In this document: one piece after another, positions 28,037 through 37,810 of the stretch
Position numbering within the stretch: position 1 is the first letter of the stretch
Layout of the letters: the number at the start of each line of letters is the position of its first letter
NCBI RefSeq assembly: GCF_022113815.1
Contig: NZ_SGOM01000001.1
Span: forward strand, 124,001-188,000
DNA from: Vibrio cincinnatiensis
Lineage (GTDB): Bacteria; Pseudomonadota; Gammaproteobacteria; Enterobacterales; Vibrionaceae
Direction: 5' to 3'
Length of the DNA stretch: 64,000 nucleotides
Made by a program: the position numbers and the translations under genes
Notes under the pieces: model-generated
Told to the model about the DNA's origin: nothing
Database searches by the model: none
The model's input: only the letters and a program-made list of their open reading frames with translations

Positions 28037-29044
28037 GTGATTGAAAAACTTTGGTTTGGGCGTCATCTGAGCTACTTTCTGTTATGGCCACTTTTGTGGC
28101 CGCTGAGTTGGCTGTTCAAAATGATCAGTTCTGCTCGGCGTCGAGCCTTTCAGCAGGGAAAAAAAGCGAGTTATAAAGCGCCTATTCCTATTTTTGTTGT
28201 GGGAAACATCACTGCAGGAGGCAATGGTAAAACCCCGTTTGTTGTTTGGTTGGTGGAAGCATTACAGCAGCAAGGTTATCGACCTGGTGTAGTTTCTCGT
28301 GGCTATGGTGCTAAAGCTCCGATGTATCCTTTGCTGGTGACAGATCACACGTCTACTTTACATTGTGGTGATGAACCAAAATTAATTTATCAGCGAACTC
28401 AAGCCCCTGTTGCCGTTGACCCTATACGAGCAAATGCTGTTAAAGCCCTTTTAGCACAAGGGGTTGATGTGGTTGTCACTGATGATGGTTTACAACACTA
28501 TGCATTAAAACGAGATATCGAATTTGCCGTTGTGGACGGGGTTCGCCGTTTTGGAAACCAGCAGTTGCTTCCCCTTGGCCCACTGCGTGAGCCTATTGCA
28601 AGACTACAAGAGGTGGATTTTATTATTACCAATGGTGGTCAGGCAAAAACGGGGGAAATCGAAATGACTTTAGCGCCCAGTTTGGCTATCAACCTAGTGA
28701 CGGGTGAACGAGCCGAGCTTGGTCAGCTTACTCATTTGGTGGCATGGGCAGGTATTGGCCATCCGGAGCGTTTTTTTAAAACCTTAGAAACGTTAGGGGT
28801 GGATCCTGTCTTCACGCATGGGTTTGCGGACCATCAAGCCTTTGATGAGTCACAATTGAAAGCGTTAGCGGAGAAAGGCGATAACGTAATAATGACGGAA
28901 AAAGATGCCGTTAAGTGTACTGGGTTTGCAGAAGCCAACTGGTGGTATTTACCGGTTTCTGCTCAGATCGCTTCTAACGATAAACAGTGCATTTTGAAGA
29001 AAATTAAAGAGGTTATGGAACAGTATGGATCATCGTCTGCTTGA
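28037..29044 (+). CDS. lpxK: Tetraacyldisaccharide 4'-kinase LpxK
   Basis: Phosphorylates the 4' position of the lipid A precursor. 335 aa. The start is GTG 28037, 3 bp after msbA. An N-terminal membrane-associated helix ([16 protein letters not shown]) is followed by Walker [13 protein letters not shown] near residues 56-67 and the LpxK motif [12 protein letters not shown]. The last 20 bp overlap ycaR. Family length in E. coli is similar. Confidence 0.96.
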   Translation: MIEKLWFGRHLSYFLLWPLLWPLSWLFKMISSARRRAFQQGKKASYKAPIPIFVVGNITAGGNGKTPFVVWLVEALQQQGYRPGVVSRGYGAKAPMYPLLVTDHTSTLHCGDEPKLIYQRTQAPVAVDPIRANAVKALLAQGVDVVVTDDGLQHYALKRDIEFAVVDGVRRFGNQQLLPLGPLREPIARLQEVDFIITNGGQAKTGEIEMTLAPSLAINLVTGERAELGQLTHLVAWAGIGHPERFFKTLETLGVDPVFTHGFADHQAFDESQLKALAEKGDNVIMTEKDAVKCTGFAEANWWYLPVSAQIASNDKQCILKKIKEVMEQYGSSSA

Positions 29045-29204
29045 AATCGTGGCTTGTCCGGTTTGTAAAGGTAAATTAACTTATGATAAAGAGAATCAAG
29101 AGTTAATTTGTAAACTTGATCGCCTTGCTTACCCCATAAAAGAAGGTATACCTGTCTTGCTTGAACCGGAAGCTCGAACAATGAAAATGGAAGAGGGACG
29201 CTAA
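29025..29204 (+). CDS. ycaR: YcaR, Trm112-like small protein
   Basis: A 59-aa protein beginning [18 protein letters not shown], with one zinc-ribbon half (C-P-V-C, residues 11-14) and Cys29 in [13 protein letters not shown]. It matches the YcaR/Trm112-like family, encoded between lpxK and kdsB in most gammaproteobacteria. It begins inside the end of lpxK (20-bp overlap, different frame) and its TAA shares one base with the kdsB ATG. Its role in the LPS operon is unknown. Confidence 0.95.
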   Translation: MDHRLLEIVACPVCKGKLTYDKENQELICKLDRLAYPIKEGIPVLLEPEARTMKMEEGR

Positions 29205-29953
29205 TGTCATTTACCGTGGTGATTCCTGCTCGCTATCAATCGACCCGATTGCCGGGCAAACCTCTGGCTGATATTGCGGGTAAACCGATGGTTCAGTGGG
29301 TGTATGAACAAGCTTTACAATCGGGAGCTGAACGAGTCATTGTCGCAACCGATGATCCTCGAGTTGAACAAGCGGTGCAAAATTTCGGTGGAACGGTGTG
29401 TATGACATCGGCTGAACACCAATCAGGAACAGAGCGTTTAGCGGAAGTCGTCGCCTTAATGGGAATTGAGGATGATCATATCATTGTCAATGTTCAAGGG
29501 GATGAACCCCTTATTCCGCCTAGTATTATTCGCCAAGTGGCGGATAATCTGTCGTCTAGCCAAGCCCCTATGGCCACTTTAGCGGTTGAAATTGATCATC
29601 AGGATGAAGTCTTTAACCCTAATGCAGTTAAAGTGGTGGTCGATCAAGAGGGCTACGCGCTGTATTTTAGCCGCGCGGCGATTCCGTGGGATCGGGATAA
29701 CTTTGCTCTGCCGGATAAACCTATTGTTCAACCTCTGATGCGTCATATTGGTATCTATGCGTACCGTGCAGGTTTTATTAATACTTATATTCATTGGCAG
29801 CCGAGTATTTTAGAAAAAATTGAAAGCTTAGAGCAGTTAAGAGTACTGTGGCATGGCGAAAAAATTCATGTTGCCGTTGCCCTTGAAGCGCCCCCAGCAG
29901 GGGTTGATACTCCAGAAGATTTAGCGGCCGTACGCCGAATTATTGCTTGCTAA
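29204..29953 (+). CDS. kdsB: CMP-Kdo synthetase KdsB
   Basis: 3-deoxy-manno-octulosonate cytidylyltransferase, activating Kdo for LPS inner core synthesis. 249 aa. The N-terminal nucleotide-binding loop [14 protein letters not shown] is at residues 7-20; [11 protein letters not shown] (near 97-107) carries the metal-binding Asp; RHIGIYAYR and SLEQLRVL are further family motifs. Start shared with the ycaR stop (TAATG). Last gene of msbA-lpxK-ycaR-kdsB. Confidence 0.97.
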   Translation: MSFTVVIPARYQSTRLPGKPLADIAGKPMVQWVYEQALQSGAERVIVATDDPRVEQAVQNFGGTVCMTSAEHQSGTERLAEVVALMGIEDDHIIVNVQGDEPLIPPSIIRQVADNLSSSQAPMATLAVEIDHQDEVFNPNAVKVVVDQEGYALYFSRAAIPWDRDNFALPDKPIVQPLMRHIGIYAYRAGFINTYIHWQPSILEKIESLEQLRVLWHGEKIHVAVALEAPPAGVDTPEDLAAVRRIIAC

Positions 29954-30011
29954 AAATAAGTAGCTATAAAGAGCTATAAGCTTTCAGACAGATGTTGGCT
30001 TATCTATATTG

Positions 30012-30102
30012 TTTGGGCGCTGACCATAAGGTGCCCAACACCAGTGGTAAAGATGCATTCCCGATTAGGTGCCCTTGGCGCGATCGGGAATGCATCTTTA
30101 CC
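30012..30102. repeat. Intergenic palindromic element between kdsB and spoVR
   Basis: A perfect 20-bp inverted repeat (arms 30046-30065 and 30083-30102, ends GGTAAAGATGC/GCATCTTTACC) encloses 17 bases. A smaller pair TTGGGC/GCCCAA lies just to its left (30012 to about 30037). The motif AGGTGCCC occurs twice, once in each structure. There is no T run on either side, so it is not a standard terminator. It sits between two convergent genes and could stop either by hairpin alone, act as a 3' stabiliser, or be a dispersed repeat. Confidence 0.7.
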
Positions 30103-30150
30103 TGCCTATATAACCTGTTATTCCTTTTATTATGTTTCTGAAAGAGAAAG

Positions 30151-31689
30151 TTAGTGCTTACATTCATGATCATTTTTTGGGGGGCAGGTTGCCAGCAATT
30201 CATGTCGTCCACTCTCTTTTAGCTCTTCAAGTTTGACCTCAAAACCCCATAGACGATGCATATGCTTGAGCACTTCATGGTAGCTGGGGTCGAGAGGAAT
30301 TCGTTCATGGGGAATATACTGTAGGGTGATAGAGCGATCCCCCCGAACATCCACATTATAGACTTGAATATTGGGCTCTAAATGGCTCAAGTTATATTGT
30401 GCCGCCAGTTTTTCACGAATTTTTTGATAGCCGACTTCATCGTGAATCGCACTGATTTCAATGAAATTTTTATGGTCATCATCACAAATGGCAAATAGTT
30501 TAAAGTCTCGAATTAACTTCGGTGATAAATATTGACTAATAAAGCTTTCATCTTTGTAGTTATGCATAGCAAAGTGGACGGCATCTAACCAATTACTACC
30601 CGCCAGTTCAGGAAACCAGTACTTGTCTTCTTCGCTCGGTTCTTCACAGATGCGTTTTATATCTCGGAACATCGCAAAACCTAAAGCGTAAGGATTTATA
30701 CCACTATAATAAGGGCTGTTATAAGCCGGTTGAGCTACAACGCTGGTATGACTATGTAAAAATTCAAGAATAAAGCGATCGGAAACCACCCCTTCATCAT
30801 AGAGATGATTGAGGATGGTATAGTGCCAAAAGGTTGCCCAGCCTTCATTCATCACTTGGGTCTGTTTTTGCGGATAAAAATATTGGCTGATTTTGCGTAC
30901 AATTCGCACAATTTCTCGCTGCCAAGGTTCAAGTAGTGGGGCATGTTTTTCAATAAAGTAGAGAATGTTTTCTTGAGGTTCACTAGGAAAATGCGGTTGA
31001 GATTCGGTTTCTTTGGTTTTTTGTGGCACAGTGCGCCAGAGTGCATTCACCTGAGATTGCAGATACGCTTCCCGTTCTTCTTGGCGAGCTTTTTCTTCCG
31101 CAATCGAGATTTTCTCCGGCCGTTTATAACGATCCACGCCATAATTCATTAACGCATGGCAAGAGTCGAGCAGTTGTTCAACCTCGTGAATACCATATTT
31201 TTCTTCACACTGTGCCAAATAGTTTTTTGCAAATAAGAGGTAGTCAATAATTGAACCGGCATCGGTCCACGTTTGGAACAGATAGTTGCCTTTAAAGAAC
31301 GAATTATGTCCATAACAGGCATGCGCCATGACTAATGCTTGCATCGTGACGGTGTTTTCTTCCATCAAATAAGCAATGCAAGGGTCAGAATTGATTACAA
31401 TTTCGTACGCAAGCCCCATCTGCCCATGTTTATAATTTTGTTCGGTTTGAATGAATTTTTTGCCAAATGACCAGTGGTTATAATTGATCGGCATACCAAT
31501 ACTCGAGTAGGCATCCATCATTTGTTCTGAGGTAATAACCTCGATCTGGTTTGGGTAAGTATCTAGACGATAGTATTTGGCTACCCGTTTAATTTCTTGG
31601 TGGTATTTCTCAAGCAATTCAAACGTCCAATCAGGGCCATCGGGTAAGCGAGTTTTTTTCGAACACGTTGCCGATTTTTTATTATTCAT
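30151..31689 (-). CDS. ycgB: SpoVR family protein (YcgB)
   Basis: 512 aa from ATG 31689, where GAGGGA is well placed; ATG 31695 is directly abutted by the same sequence and less likely. Collinear with E. coli YcgB: DGPDWTFELLEKYHQEI near the start, EVITSEQMMDAYSSIGMPI, MAHACYGHNSFF, and QTQVMNEGWATFWHYTILNH. These His/Glu motifs are conserved through the family, but the biochemical role is unknown. It is the last gene of yeaG-yeaH-spoVR here; E. coli keeps ycgB apart from yeaGH though they are co-regulated. The set is tied to stationary phase and nitrogen stress. Confidence 0.93.
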   Translation of the reverse strand: MNNKKSATCSKKTRLPDGPDWTFELLEKYHQEIKRVAKYYRLDTYPNQIEVITSEQMMDAYSSIGMPINYNHWSFGKKFIQTEQNYKHGQMGLAYEIVINSDPCIAYLMEENTVTMQALVMAHACYGHNSFFKGNYLFQTWTDAGSIIDYLLFAKNYLAQCEEKYGIHEVEQLLDSCHALMNYGVDRYKRPEKISIAEEKARQEEREAYLQSQVNALWRTVPQKTKETESQPHFPSEPQENILYFIEKHAPLLEPWQREIVRIVRKISQYFYPQKQTQVMNEGWATFWHYTILNHLYDEGVVSDRFILEFLHSHTSVVAQPAYNSPYYSGINPYALGFAMFRDIKRICEEPSEEDKYWFPELAGSNWLDAVHFAMHNYKDESFISQYLSPKLIRDFKLFAICDDDHKNFIEISAIHDEVGYQKIREKLAAQYNLSHLEPNIQVYNVDVRGDRSITLQYIPHERIPLDPSYHEVLKHMHRLWGFEVKLEELKESGRHELLATCPPKNDHECKH

Positions 31690-31700
31690 TGACATTCCCT

Positions 31701-32972
31701 CTATGCAGTTTCCTTGTGGAATAGCTCCCTAAACACAGGGAATATATCTTCAACACTGCGGATGTTCTTCATCGCAAAGTGATCAAAAGTATCGAGCAGC
31801 TTTTCATACTCATGCCATAAGGTTTGGTGAGAGCGACGAGTGATTTCAATATAAGCAAAATATTGGCATACGGGGAGTAATTGATTAGTCAGTAGCTCTT
31901 TACAACGCGGTGAATCATCAGCCCAGTTATCCCCATCGGAGGCCTGTGCTGCATAAATATTCCACTCACTTTGTGGGTAACGCTCTGTAACAATTTCATG
32001 CATCAGTTTGAGTGCACTGGAAACGATGGTCCCTCCTGTTTCTTGTGAATAGAAAAATTCATGCTCATCCACTTCTTTGGCTTGAGTATGGTGGCGAATA
32101 AAGACGACTTCCACATTTTCATAAGTCCGAGTCAGAAATAGATAGAGCAGTACATAAAAACGTTTGGCGATATCTTTGGTCGTTTGGTCCATGGACCCTG
32201 ATACGTCCATTAAGCAGAACATCACCGCTTGGCTAGTCGGAACTGGGCGTTTTTCATAATTTTTAAAACGTAAATCAAACGTATCAATAAAAGGAACACT
32301 TTCTATTTTACGCCGGAGCTCGGCTATTTCTGCTTTTAGTTGTTTTTCTGCGAATAATTGTGCGGGTTCTTCCTGTTGTATTTTTTCCAGTTCCTGTTCT
32401 AATTCTCGCATTAAACGCCGTTTTCCTGCAGTCATTGCAGTTCGACGAGCTAAGGACTGCTGCAAAGAACGAACAATGGCAATGTTGGCTGGTACACCAG
32501 CGGTCTGGAAACCTGCACGATGCGTTTTCCATTCTTTAATTTTATTGAGTTGGGTTTTGTCGAGGTTAGGAAGGGCTAAGTCTTCAAACAGAATATCCAA
32601 ATATTCGTCTTTTGAAATTTGAAAAACAAACGCATCTTCTCCTTCACCATCTTTGCTCGCTTCTCCTTCTCCCGAGCCATCTGCTTGCCCACCCGTTTTG
32701 GGGCGTTCAATTTTATCTCCACGAATAAATTGGTCATTGCCCGGATGTACACGTTCTTTTAAACCGCCTTTCCCTTGATGGAAAATCGGCTCTTTAATGT
32801 CACGTTGTGGGATAGAGACATCTTCACCAGATTCGGTATTAGTAATCGAACGATGGTTGACGGCATCAGCGACCGACTCTTTGATCTGATCTTTATATCG
32901 GCGAAGAAAACGCTGCCGATTGACGGCACTCTTATTTTTACCGTTCAGCCTTCTATCAATAAATTGCGCCAT
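31701..32972 (-). CDS. yeaH: YeaH, VWA-type DUF444 protein
   Basis: 423 aa. It starts with [20 protein letters not shown] and has a charged first half with a long coiled-coil-prone region (about 175-240), then a von Willebrand A-like domain with the MIDAS motif D-V-S-G-S-M near residue 250. GGGAG lies 7 bases before the ATG. It is always linked to the kinase gene yeaG, and DUF444 proteins are thought to act with it, but the mechanism is not established. Confidence 0.93.
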   Translation of the reverse strand: MAQFIDRRLNGKNKSAVNRQRFLRRYKDQIKESVADAVNHRSITNTESGEDVSIPQRDIKEPIFHQGKGGLKERVHPGNDQFIRGDKIERPKTGGQADGSGEGEASKDGEGEDAFVFQISKDEYLDILFEDLALPNLDKTQLNKIKEWKTHRAGFQTAGVPANIAIVRSLQQSLARRTAMTAGKRRLMRELEQELEKIQQEEPAQLFAEKQLKAEIAELRRKIESVPFIDTFDLRFKNYEKRPVPTSQAVMFCLMDVSGSMDQTTKDIAKRFYVLLYLFLTRTYENVEVVFIRHHTQAKEVDEHEFFYSQETGGTIVSSALKLMHEIVTERYPQSEWNIYAAQASDGDNWADDSPRCKELLTNQLLPVCQYFAYIEITRRSHQTLWHEYEKLLDTFDHFAMKNIRSVEDIFPVFRELFHKETA

Positions 32973-33087
32973 GAAATTCTCCCTGTAAACGTCACCCTGA
33001 ATAAGTTTTAATCACTTATCCCTTTTCGGGTTGGCTTGACGGTCAGTGGCCGATGAAGCCACTGACAGGTTGAGCCACTTTGCACAA

Positions 33088-35022
33088 TTAAGAGGATTTA
33101 CGAACACGTAAATACCATTCAGAGAGCAGTCGAACTTGTTTCTCTGTATAGCCTTTCTCCATCATACGAGCGACAAAGTTATCGTGTTTTTTCTGATCTT
33201 CAGAAGAGGTTTTAGCATTAAAAGAGATAACCGGCAGCAGCTCTTCGGTGTTGGAGAACATTTTTTTCTCGATGACCGTGCGGAGCTTTTCATAGCTCGT
33301 CCATGCGGGGTTTTGGCCGTTATTATTGGCGCGAGCACGCAAGACGAAGTTAACAATTTCATTGCGAAAATCTTTCGGGTTACTGATCCCTGCGGTTTTT
33401 TCGATTTTCTCTAACTCATCATTGAGTGCCGATCGGTCAAACAATTGCCCTGTTTCTGGATCTCGATATTCTTGATCTTGAATCCAAAAGTCGGCATAAG
33501 TGACGTAACGGTCAAAAATGTTCTGTCCATATTCCGAGTAGGACTCTAGATAGGCGGTTTGAATTTCTTTGCCAATAAACTCCACATAGCGAGGTACTAA
33601 GTAACCTTTTATAAATTCAAGGTAGCGATCAGCCGTTTCTTGTGGGAACTGTTCCCGTTCGACTTGTTGTTCAATAACATAAAATAGATGGACGGGGTTG
33701 GCGGCGACTTCCGCTTGATCGAAATTGAACACACGGGAGAGAATTTTAAAGGCGAAACGTGTTGAAAGTCCTGACATCCCTTCATCCATTCCCGCATAGT
33801 CGCGGTACTCTTGGTAACTTTTTGCTTTCGGGTCTGTATCTTTCAGTGTTTCACCATCATAGACACGCATTTTGGAGAAAATGGATGAGTTTTCTGGCGT
33901 TTTAAGACGAGACAGCACGCTAAATTGTGCCAAGAGTTCTAACGTACTTGGTGCGCGAGGGGCTTGATAGAGTTCACTGTGTTCCAACAGTTTCTCATAA
34001 ATTTTGACTTCTTCCGAGACGCGTAAACAATAAGGCACCTTGACGATGTACACGCGGTCGAGAAAAGCTTCATTATTTTTATTATTACGGAATGTTTGCC
34101 ATTCGGACTCGTTGGAGTGGGCGAGAATCATGCCATCAAAGGGAAGGGCTGATAACCCTTCGGTGCCGTTGTAATTTCCCTCTTGTGTGGCGGTCAGTAG
34201 TGGGTGTAAGACTTTGATCGGCGCTTTGAACATCTCCACAAACTCCATCAAACCTTGGTTGGCTCGACATAATGCGCCCGAATAGCTGTAAGCATCTGGG
34301 TCATCTTGGGAATAGTGCTCCAACTTACGGATGTCGACCTTCCCGACTAATGAAGAAATATCTTGGTTATTTTCATCGCCTGGTTCTGTTTTAGCAATGG
34401 CAATTTGGTCAAGAATAGAAGGGCGGACTTTAACCACTTTAAATCGGGTGATATCGCCACCAAATTCATGTAACCGTTTGGCTGCCCAGGGTGACATAAT
34501 TGAACGTAAGTAGCGTTTGTCGATGCCATACTCACGTTTTAGAAGATCACCATCTTCATTCACATCAAAGAGACAAAATGGATGATCATTGACCGGGCTG
34601 CGTTGTCCATTGGCAGAAAGAACATAAATAGGCATTTGTTGCATCAGTGCTTTGAGCTTTTCTGCTAAAGAGGATTTACCGCCACCGACGGGGCCCAGTA
34701 GGTATAAGATTTGTTTGCGTTCTTCGAGCCCTTGAGCGGCATGTTTGAGGTAAGAAACAATTTGTTCGATGGCTTCTTCCATACCATAAAAGTCGGTAAA
34801 AGGTTGATAACGAGAAATGACTCGGTTGGAAAAAAGCCGGCTCAGCCGAGGATCTTTGGCTGTATCTATAAGCTCCGGTTTGCCGATCGCCAGTAGTAGA
34901 CGCTCAGCGGCGTTTGCGTAAGCACTTTTATCATCTTTGCATAGATCTAAAAAGGCTTGTATAGACAGTTCTTCATCCTTGGCTGCTTCATAGCGGGCCT
35001 GAAAATGGTCAAAAATACTCAT
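33088..35022 (-). CDS. yeaG: PrkA-type serine kinase YeaG
   Basis: 644 aa from ATG 35022, with GAGGGG 7 bases upstream, equal in length to E. coli YeaG; the frame is open to 35061 but with no support. An AAA-like PrkA N-terminal domain carries Walker A G-P-V-G-G-G-K-S-S near 110-118, and the C-terminal PrkA kinase domain ends KGYTEKQVRLLSEWYLRVRKSS-like. YeaG affects stress survival and metabolic slowdown in E. coli. I looked for a sigma-54 box (TGGCAC-N5-TTGC) upstream and did not find one. A small hairpin ATGTC-N6-GACAT (35041-35056) lies in the leader. Confidence 0.95.
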   Translation of the reverse strand: MSIFDHFQARYEAAKDEELSIQAFLDLCKDDKSAYANAAERLLLAIGKPELIDTAKDPRLSRLFSNRVISRYQPFTDFYGMEEAIEQIVSYLKHAAQGLEERKQILYLLGPVGGGKSSLAEKLKALMQQMPIYVLSANGQRSPVNDHPFCLFDVNEDGDLLKREYGIDKRYLRSIMSPWAAKRLHEFGGDITRFKVVKVRPSILDQIAIAKTEPGDENNQDISSLVGKVDIRKLEHYSQDDPDAYSYSGALCRANQGLMEFVEMFKAPIKVLHPLLTATQEGNYNGTEGLSALPFDGMILAHSNESEWQTFRNNKNNEAFLDRVYIVKVPYCLRVSEEVKIYEKLLEHSELYQAPRAPSTLELLAQFSVLSRLKTPENSSIFSKMRVYDGETLKDTDPKAKSYQEYRDYAGMDEGMSGLSTRFAFKILSRVFNFDQAEVAANPVHLFYVIEQQVEREQFPQETADRYLEFIKGYLVPRYVEFIGKEIQTAYLESYSEYGQNIFDRYVTYADFWIQDQEYRDPETGQLFDRSALNDELEKIEKTAGISNPKDFRNEIVNFVLRARANNNGQNPAWTSYEKLRTVIEKKMFSNTEELLPVISFNAKTSSEDQKKHDNFVARMMEKGYTEKQVRLLSEWYLRVRKSS

Positions 35023-35319
35023 TGTGCATCCCCTCTTTAAATGTCTTGTCGGACATATCACCGCTTAAAAACATAACGCCCTAACATGTTAAGCCTAGAT
35101 CGCATTTGGTGATTCTGCTTAAAGATTATGTATTTATTTCAAATTGGTTATAAAAAATGGTTCAGCGGTTTTTCATTGAAATGTCATTGGATGTTTGCGG
35201 GGGAATGCCAATAATATACTTTTGACCATGACAATGATCGAATCACAAAGATTGTATCAATGAGTTTCAAGTCGTATCATTGGCGATGGTGGTTTATCGT
35301 TACTCAATATAAGGCCTGT

Positions 35320-36075
35320 ATGTATCATTTTAGTTTTAAACGAGTGTGGTTTTTTCCTATTCTGTTGATGTCTTCAATGGTACATGCGGATATGTCCCAA
35401 TGGTCTCTAGGGGTGGCGGCAGCTTATTCTCCCGCAGTCTATAAAGATACGCCATCGAATCGAACGGTCATTCCTGTGATTGGCTATGAAGGCGAACATA
35501 TCTTCTTACGTGGCTTTGATGCGGGATATCGTTTATTTCCACAAGGCTCAACACAAAATATTGTTTTTCGCGTCGCTTTTGATCCAAGAACGCTAAAACC
35601 TTCGGATTCAGATGATCCACAAATTCGTTTACTCGATAAGCGTAAGGCGACGGTTTTAGGGGGAGTGAGCTACCAGCTTTATACGATGCTGGGAATGTGG
35701 GAAGCCAGTCTTGGCTCAGATATCGCAGGAAGACATAACGGTGTCTATGGCGAATTAGCTTGGCGTTTACCAATTCGTTTTGAACGCTGGGGAATTACGC
35801 CTTCAGTCGGCTACGCTTATAACTCCGACAAACTCAATAACCACCTATATGGGGTATCAGCACATGAAGCTGCTCGTAGTGGATTGGAGAAATATGATGC
35901 CGACTGGGATGGGCAATATTTTGTTGGCGTGACAGCGTATTGGGCGGTAACTCATAATATCCGGATTTCTGGTGGAATTCGTTACACCAATTTAGAAGGG
36001 GATATCTCTGCAAGCCCTGTTGTAGGAAGTAGTGCAGGAACCATGGGAACGCTGGGAATGGTTTACTTGTTTTAA
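35320..36075 (+). CDS. MipA/OmpV family outer-membrane protein
   Basis: 251 aa from ATG 35320, with AAGG 5 bases upstream. That start gives a clean signal peptide (MYHFSFKRVWFFPILLMSSMVHA, cut before D). The ATG at 35260 would add 20 residues without a ribosome site. The mature part alternates beta-strands with aromatic girdle residues and ends in F (GMVYLF), the outer-membrane insertion signal. GYEGEHIFLRGFDAGYRLFP is typical of MipA/OmpV. In E. coli MipA links MltA and PBP1b; vibrio OmpV is an antigen of unclear role. The sequence does not choose between these. Confidence 0.85.
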   Translation: MYHFSFKRVWFFPILLMSSMVHADMSQWSLGVAAAYSPAVYKDTPSNRTVIPVIGYEGEHIFLRGFDAGYRLFPQGSTQNIVFRVAFDPRTLKPSDSDDPQIRLLDKRKATVLGGVSYQLYTMLGMWEASLGSDIAGRHNGVYGELAWRLPIRFERWGITPSVGYAYNSDKLNNHLYGVSAHEAARSGLEKYDADWDGQYFVGVTAYWAVTHNIRISGGIRYTNLEGDISASPVVGSSAGTMGTLGMVYLF

Positions 36076-36100
36076 TGGCCCTCTAGCAAGGGGGTAATAG

Positions 36101-36128
36101 AAGGGAAGCGCTGATGGCTTCCCTTTTT
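36101..36128 (+). terminator. Terminator after the OmpV-like gene
   Basis: AAGGGAAGC (36101-36109) pairs with GCTTCCCTT (36117-36125) over a 7-base loop and runs into five T. Confidence 0.9.
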
Positions 36129-36132
36129 CGTA

Positions 36133-36633
36133 TTAAGCGTTAATGATTTGCGCCAACTCATTTGCCGATAAATGGTATTGCCTTGGACAATTTCGCCACG
36201 TTGTCAGCATTCGGCGATATTTATCTTGCATGGGGATTTGGCTATTAAAGTGATGTTCGCTTTGCTCAAAGTGTGAGTAAAGTTTTTCTGTTGTGACAAG
36301 AAAACGAACATAGTTAACTAATTGAGCTTCTGAGGCAATATCATAACCAAGGAAGTTAAGGCGACGAGCATCAAGATGCTGGCGGTGAGTATCATCGAGC
36401 ATTTTGTAAGATTCTTGCATAGCGTGATACATTTCCATCACGTCGATCACTTCACGGCATTGAGCTTCAGATAAGCATCCAAACTCCTTGTCTAATTCAC
36501 ACATCTGCAATTCATAACCACGTTCAACAATGGTTTGTAAGCGCTTATATTTGTCCGCATTCGCTGGGTCGAGTTGGGACATTAAAACATATTGGTTCGA
36601 TAGGATTAGACGCTGTGCATTAGTCATTTCCAT
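36133..36633 (-). CDS. yfbU: YfbU family protein
   Basis: 166 aa, starting at ATG 36633 with GAGG 6 bases upstream (the upstream in-frame ATG at 36654 has none). It matches E. coli YfbU through [19 protein letters not shown], the [16 protein letters not shown] stretch and the end [18 protein letters not shown]. Soluble, helix-rich, no signal peptide. Function is not established; E. coli reports tie it to cell death. It stands alone between the OmpV-like gene and pflA. Confidence 0.9.
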   Translation of the reverse strand: MEMTNAQRLILSNQYVLMSQLDPANADKYKRLQTIVERGYELQMCELDKEFGCLSEAQCREVIDVMEMYHAMQESYKMLDDTHRQHLDARRLNFLGYDIASEAQLVNYVRFLVTTEKLYSHFEQSEHHFNSQIPMQDKYRRMLTTWRNCPRQYHLSANELAQIINA

Positions 36634-36835
36634 GGCTAGCCTCACTATACTCAATGTTAGTCAATTTGCTTAAGATAAGGTTAACAGTAATCGATGACTT
36701 TGAAACATGATCTCAACACAGATTTAATGTTAAAAGCATAAAATATCGACGTTAGTAGAATAGAGTGTCAAGAACCGTTTGGATTGACCTGTAGAGATGG
36801 TCATTTTCGGGTTGGTAAGACGATGAGAGTGAACA

Positions 36836-36866
36836 TAAAAACACCAGGAATATCCCGGTGTTTTTA
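36836..36866 (-). terminator. Terminator of pflA
   Basis: ACACC...GGTGT with an inner GGA/TCC pair (36841-36861), flanked on both sides by A/T tracts; leftward it ends in TTTTTATG. It can serve both directions. Confidence 0.85.
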
Positions 36867-36876
36867 TGGTTAAAGC

Positions 36877-37617
36877 TTAGTATTTGACGTTTGGATGGTA
36901 CTGCTTCAATACCGCAACGATACTATCCATGGTTTCTTTACTGGGTGGATTTACACCGTCTAGAGGGTAGGTTTCTCCCATGGCTTCCCATTTATGAGCG
37001 CCTAATTTGTGATAAGGCAGAAGCTCTATTTTTTCAATATTATCCATGTCTTGAATAAACTGTCCAAGTAGGTGAGCCGATTCTTCATCATCGGTATAAC
37101 CGGGAACTACCACATAGCGGATCCACGTGGTTTTGCCTATTTTATTCAGATAACGCGCAAAATCTAAGGTGCGTTTATTAGAAACACCAATCAGGTCTTG
37201 GTGAATCTCATCTTTCATCTGTTTAATATCTAACATGACGAGATCGGTCACATCCAATACTTCGTCAATAACCGGCGTATATTTTCGGATATAGCCGTTG
37301 GTATCTAAACAGGTATGAATACCTTCTGCTTTGGCGGCTTGAAAAAAGTCACGGACAAATTCCGGCTGTAACATGGACTCTCCACCAGAGCAGGTTACAC
37401 CACCTCCTGAGGCATTCATAAAATGACGGTAAGACTTAGCTTCAGTAATAATTTCTTCTACTGAGACTTCTTTACCCGAATGGGTATCCCATGTATCTCT
37501 ATTGTGGCAATACTTACAACGGAATAAGCAACCTTGTAAAAAGATGATGAATCGAATACCAGGTCCATCGACAGTACCGCAAGATTCAAATGAATGGATA
37601 CGACCAATAGTAGACAT
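36877..37617 (-). CDS. pflA: Pyruvate formate-lyase activating enzyme
   Basis: Radical SAM enzyme that installs the glycyl radical on PflB. 246 aa. The cluster motif C-L-F-R-C-K-Y-C lies at residues 30-37 (CX3CX2C), followed by the SAM-binding [12 protein letters not shown]. Length and sequence match E. coli PflA. It lies downstream of pflB on the same strand with about 190 bp and a terminator between them, so its expression may come from its own promoter as well as from read-through. Confidence 0.97.
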   Translation of the reverse strand: MSTIGRIHSFESCGTVDGPGIRFIIFLQGCLFRCKYCHNRDTWDTHSGKEVSVEEIITEAKSYRHFMNASGGGVTCSGGESMLQPEFVRDFFQAAKAEGIHTCLDTNGYIRKYTPVIDEVLDVTDLVMLDIKQMKDEIHQDLIGVSNKRTLDFARYLNKIGKTTWIRYVVVPGYTDDEESAHLLGQFIQDMDNIEKIELLPYHKLGAHKWEAMGETYPLDGVNPPSKETMDSIVAVLKQYHPNVKY

Positions 37618-37757
37618 AAGCTGCTCTCATTTACTGTGTTTAACGTTATTTTATTACAAAAGGTAGGGATTAAATAGGGGGAAACCGTCTTATCTCGGGA
37701 GTCAGCTCTAGGAAATCTACCACCTACTGTACAGCTTCTTTTGTCGATGGCTCAGAA

Positions 37758-37789
37758 AAAGAAAAACCCCGCTCAAAGAGCGAGGTTTT
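37758..37789 (-). terminator. Terminator of pflB
   Basis: AAAACCCCGCTC (37763-37774) pairs with GAGCGAGGTTTT (37778-37789) over AAA with one G-T wobble; leftward it is followed by TTTTTCTTT. Confidence 0.9.
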
Positions 37790-37810
37790 GTGCAACGGAT
37801 AACCGTTATA

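Noticed and set aside
30012..30102. Integron attC/VCR-like site at the long palindrome
   Set aside because: It lacks the attC core boxes and is not next to an integrase or cassette array; it is better described as an unclassified inverted repeat.
35023..35319. Sigma-54 promoter for yeaG-yeaH-spoVR
   Set aside because: No TGGCAC-N5-TTGC match on the right strand was found in the upstream region.
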